Origin: an uncultured Dehalococcoidia bacterium
GTDB taxonomy: Bacteria; Chloroflexota; Dehalococcoidia; Lucifugimonadales; UBA3495
Direction of reading: 5' to 3'
Assembly (NCBI GenBank): GCA_958296225.1
Contig: OY282456.1
Coordinates: 2,356,001 to 2,420,000, forward strand
DNA: 64,000 bases
The stretch's first letter is position 1. Every line of letters begins with the position of its first letter. The notes below the pieces were generated by a model. The model was not told where the DNA came from, ran no database searches, and was given only the letters and a program-made list of their open reading frames with translations. A program made the position numbers and the translations under genes. Shown here one piece after another: positions 61,090-64,000 of the stretch.

Positions 61090-62949
61090 ATGCCTGAACC
61101 CACCACCCGCATCGTTGAAAGCGACGTCCTGATTATCGGCGGCGGCATGGCCGGCTGCGGCGCGGCTATCGAAGCCCGCTATTGGGGCGGCGACGACCTC
61201 CGCATCGTTATGGTGGACAAAGCCGCCACCGACCGCAGCGGCGCCGTCGGCGAGGGGCTGTCGGCCATCAATATGTATATGGGGATGCGCTGGGAATGGA
61301 ACCGGCCCGCCGACTACGTGGAATACGTCCGCAACGATATGATGGGCATTTCCCGCGAAGACCTGGTCTATGACGTGGCCCGCCACGTGGACAGCAGCGT
61401 CCATATGTTCGAAGAGTGGGGCCTCCCCTTCTGGTATGACGACAACGGCCAGTACGTGCGCGAAGGACGCTGGCAGGTGATGATTCACGGCGAAGCCTAC
61501 AAGCCCATCGTGGCCGAGGCCGCCAAAAAGGCCCTGGGGCCGGACAACCACTTTGAGCGGGTGTTCATCTCCCACCTGTTCACCGACGCCGACGACCCCA
61601 ACCGCATCGCCGGCGCCGTTGGCTTCGGCGTGCGCGAGGATGTGATTTACGTATTCAAAGCCCGCTCAGTCATCAGCGCCGCCGGCGGGGCCACCGCTTT
61701 GTTCCGGCCCCGCAGCGTGGGCGAGGGCATGGGCCGCACCTGGTACTCCATCTTTGACACCGGCTCGGTGTACGGCCTGGTCATCCCCGTGGGCGCGGAA
61801 ATGACCCAGATGGAGCATCGCTTCGTGCCCAGCCGGTTCAAGGATTCCTACGGGCCGGTGGGCGCCTGGTCGCAGCTGTTCCGCGCCGACCTGACCAATG
61901 CCGCCGGCGAAAACTATTTTCTGAACCGCCTGCCCGAACTGACCAAATATGACCCCTACGGCTCTGCGTTCCCCACGCCCACGCCGTTGCGCAACCATCT
62001 GCTCTGGACGGAAATCCAGGCCGGCAACGGCCCCATTATGCTCAAAACGCCGGAGGCCATCGACGCCCTGGCCGCCGGCGACGGGGAGCGCAAGCGGGAA
62101 ATCATCGCCGAAGCCTGGGAGGATTTTCTGGATATGACCATCTCCCAGGCCATTCTCTGGGCGGCCCACAACATCGCCCCGGAGGAACGGCCCTCCGAAG
62201 TGGTGCTGGCCGAACCCTACATTATGGGCAGCCACAGCGGCGAGTCGGGCGCGTGGGTCAGCGGCCCCGAGGACGTGTCGCCCGATGGCTACCACTGGGG
62301 CTACAACAAGATGACCACCGTGCGCGGCCTCTTCGCCGCCGGCGACGGCGTGGGCGCCTGTCCCCACAAGTTTTCCTCCGGGTCTTTCACCGAGGGACGG
62401 CTGGCCGGCAAGTCAGCCGTCGTTTATGCTCTGGACCATACCGCGCCGCCCCAAGTGGACGACCGGCAAATTGACCGGCTCAAAGAACAGGTGTGGGCGC
62501 CGATGGTTACTTTCGAGGAAAACCAGTATGCTTCCACCAACCCGGACGTGAACCCCAACTACCTGTCGCCCCGCCAGGGCCTCTTCCGCCTGCAAAAGCT
62601 GATGGACGAATACGTAGCCGGCGTTTCGGCCGGCTTTACCACCAACGAGGCCACCATGCTGCGCGGTATGGAACTGCTGACGATGTTCCGGGAGGACTTG
62701 CAAAAGCTGGCCGCCCGCAGCCGCCACGAACTGCTGCGCTGCCACGAGCTGATACACCGGGCCTGGGTGGGAGAAGCCCACCTGCGCCATATGCTCCACC
62801 GCAAAGAAACCCGCTGGCCCGGCTTCTACTACCGCAGCGACTACCCGGAGATGGACGAGGCCAACTGGCGCGTCTTCGTCAACTCCCGCTACGACGCCGA
62901 AAAAGAGGATTGGAGCGTGTTCACGCGGCCCTGCCCGCGAGTGTTTTAG
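61090..62949 (+). CDS. aprA: Adenylylsulfate reductase subunit alpha
   Basis: 619 aa, ATG at 61090 after GAGGAG. FAD-binding GGGMAGCGAAIEA (17-29) and TDRSGAVGEGLSAIN (48-62), KPIVAEAAKKALG, HRFVPSRFKDSYGPVGAWSQ (substrate region) and YHWGYNKMTTVRGLFAAGDG in the C-terminal FAD part match AprA. It converts APS to sulfite and AMP or the reverse. Length is close to the family's 620-660. The beta subunit gene is 4.4 kb upstream, which is unusual because the two are adjacent in known aprBA operons. Confidence 0.96.
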   Translation: MPEPTTRIVESDVLIIGGGMAGCGAAIEARYWGGDDLRIVMVDKAATDRSGAVGEGLSAINMYMGMRWEWNRPADYVEYVRNDMMGISREDLVYDVARHVDSSVHMFEEWGLPFWYDDNGQYVREGRWQVMIHGEAYKPIVAEAAKKALGPDNHFERVFISHLFTDADDPNRIAGAVGFGVREDVIYVFKARSVISAAGGATALFRPRSVGEGMGRTWYSIFDTGSVYGLVIPVGAEMTQMEHRFVPSRFKDSYGPVGAWSQLFRADLTNAAGENYFLNRLPELTKYDPYGSAFPTPTPLRNHLLWTEIQAGNGPIMLKTPEAIDALAAGDGERKREIIAEAWEDFLDMTISQAILWAAHNIAPEERPSEVVLAEPYIMGSHSGESGAWVSGPEDVSPDGYHWGYNKMTTVRGLFAAGDGVGACPHKFSSGSFTEGRLAGKSAVVYALDHTAPPQVDDRQIDRLKEQVWAPMVTFEENQYASTNPDVNPNYLSPRQGLFRLQKLMDEYVAGVSAGFTTNEATMLRGMELLTMFREDLQKLAARSRHELLRCHELIHRAWVGEAHLRHMLHRKETRWPGFYYRSDYPEMDEANWRVFVNSRYDAEKEDWSVFTRPCPRVF

Positions 62950-62964
62950 GTCGGCAGGTTGGTA

Positions 62965-63522
62965 ATGCAACTGCCTCAAAGTACAAAGCCCAAAGACGAC
63001 CCTGTCGCATTGTGGTCTCTACAGCAAACGCTTTTACCGATGGCGGAGCATTTGCTGGGGCCCCGTGACAGTACCAGGAAAATCTACCAACCGGCTTTCT
63101 GTGAGGCCGGGCCCTTCATACGCAATACGCCCGATATGGACGGGGCGTTTGCTACATTAAGCCTGAATGCCGCCGGCTATTGGCCTACGGCTGTTTTCGA
63201 GTTGGCGCACGAAACCGTTCACTTGCTCAACCCGATTCCCGGCGGCACAAACTTTCTCGAGGAGGGAATCGCCGTTGCATTCTCGCACATTGCGATGCAG
63301 CGCTACGGCCAACAACCTTTTGAGCAGAACGCAACGCCGCCATACGCAGAAGCCCTGCGTCTGGTTCGGTCGCTGCCTCCCGATATATTCCCGGCGGCTA
63401 AAAGCATTCGGTCAGATGTAGGCGCTCTCAGCAAGGTTACGTTGCGCGATTTGGAGCGGATGTTCCCGGCAGTCGAGCGCCCGGTACTGTGCAAACTGAC
63501 CGAACCGTTTCCGTTACGCTGA
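62965..63522 (+). CDS. Zincin-like protein with HExxH motif
   Basis: 185 aa; ATG at 62965 (an in-frame TTG at 62959 also possible). The helix AVFELAHETVHLLNPI has HETVH, the HExxH zinc site, and NFLEEGIAVAFS 20 residues on supplies the third acidic ligand, as in gluzincin-type minimal proteases. No signal peptide. Family not recognised; proteolytic function is inferred. It lies 15 bp after aprA but could be independent. Confidence 0.6.
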   Translation: MQLPQSTKPKDDPVALWSLQQTLLPMAEHLLGPRDSTRKIYQPAFCEAGPFIRNTPDMDGAFATLSLNAAGYWPTAVFELAHETVHLLNPIPGGTNFLEEGIAVAFSHIAMQRYGQQPFEQNATPPYAEALRLVRSLPPDIFPAAKSIRSDVGALSKVTLRDLERMFPAVERPVLCKLTEPFPLR

Positions 63523-63581
63523 TAACCGCAAGCGCGCCATACCAATCTTACCCGCCAATCTGCCATATCCTGGAGACGACA

Positions 63582-64000
63582 ATGACCGACACAGCAGCGA
63601 TGCCGGACCCGCTGGCGCTGTTCCGCAAAGCGGCCAACCACGTTAGCGAATTGCTGGCCGGTGTCCGGCAGTCGCAGATTGCCGACCCGACGCCTTGCGC
63701 GGAGTGGGATGTCCACGCCCTTATCAATCATATGATTGGCGTGCTGGAGTTCACCGCCGGCGGCATAGCCGGCAATCCGCCGGACATTCGCCCTACCGAT
63801 GCCGACAGCAGCCACCTGGCGGAGCGCGACATCGCTGTTTTAGCGGAGGCCCATCGCGCCGAAGCCGACCGGATAGTGCGGAACGCCGGGGAACCGGGCG
63901 CGCTGGAGCGAGTCGTCGCCACCCCCGTCTTTGGCGATCTGCCCGTTAGCCAAATTCTGGTCGGCACCCTGCTGGACCAGCTCATACACGGTTGGGATTT
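63582..64000 (+). CDS. DinB-like/TIGR03086 family protein (partial, runs off window)
   Basis: 139 codons, GGAGA before the ATG. PTPCAEWDVHALINHMIGVL (about 29-49) and ILVGTLLDQLIHGWD at the window edge carry conserved His that bind metal in the DinB/maleylpyruvate-isomerase-like fold. These proteins are metal-dependent thiol-linked transferases of mostly unknown substrate. The C-terminus lies outside the window. Confidence 0.75.
   Translation, partial: MTDTAAMPDPLALFRKAANHVSELLAGVRQSQIADPTPCAEWDVHALINHMIGVLEFTAGGIAGNPPDIRPTDADSSHLAERDIAVLAEAHRAEADRIVRNAGEPGALERVVATPVFGDLPVSQILVGTLLDQLIHGWD

Overview
The window is GC-rich, densely packed chromosomal DNA from a bacterium. The gene content suggests a free-living or host-associated member of Chloroflexota (SAR202/Dehalococcoidia-like, possibly a sponge symbiont): dissimilatory-type Sat and AprBA, an aa3-type cytochrome oxidase with extra cytochrome c domains, many small catabolic enzymes (CaiB/BaiF, MmgE/PrpD, Gfo/Idh/MocA, amidohydrolase, DUF35 plus thiolase), PaREP1-like proteins and a collagen-like surface protein. 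The phylum is an inference from gene content; no rRNA or tRNA gene was found to test it.

Layout. 1-3.7 kb: a coiled-coil repeat protein cut by the window edge, ATP sulfurylase (sat), a PPOX-fold protein and a duplicated alpha/beta-barrel protein. 4.5-13.7 kb: a catabolic zone (jelly-roll protein, Gfo/Idh/MocA oxidoreductase, amidohydrolase, MmgE/PrpD protein, fluoroacetate-dehalogenase-like hydrolase, acyl-CoA-dehydrogenase-like monooxygenase, hydantoinase). It is interrupted at 9.5-11.0 kb by a scar region with duplicated gene ends, NYN and LRR remnants and a broken DUF433/DUF5615 pair. 13.7-18.6 kb: plsC, cmk with a 15-unit repeat at its N-terminus, and comEC/comEA. 18.8-24.4 kb: small enzymes and a tandem duplication. 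24.5-32.8 kb: cytochrome oxidase genes with haem A synthesis (ctaB, ctaA). 33.5-47.1 kb: hicBA, two CaiB genes, a HipA-like kinase/HIRAN pair, a sulfonation cassette (MpaB-type oxygenase, sulfotransferase, APS kinase), formamidase, GNAT, YhcG nuclease, DUF35 and thiolase. 47.3-54.1 kb: a type I restriction-modification operon carrying an Abi-like gene between hsdS and hsdR. 54.2-64 kb: lepA, then aprB and aprA about 4.4 kb apart, with three PaREP1-like genes, a regulator containing a C14 tract, a PH-domain protein with an apparent frameshift, a collagen-like protein, a zincin-like protein and a partial DinB-like gene.

How the genes work together. Sat and AprBA interconvert sulfate, APS and sulfite; no Dsr or Qmo genes are seen, so the direction is open. 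The APS made by Sat could also feed CysC and the sulfotransferase. CtaC, D, E and F with CtaA and CtaB make a complete terminal oxidase.

The most striking structural signal is at 36.6-41.6 kb. Two different gene cargoes lie in tandem, each bounded by the 3' end of the same CaiB gene and the 3' end of the same formamidase gene. This is what single-crossover integration of a circle, or a merger of two alleles, would leave; a chimeric assembly is the main alternative. In-frame short tandem repeats have also expanded inside several unrelated genes.
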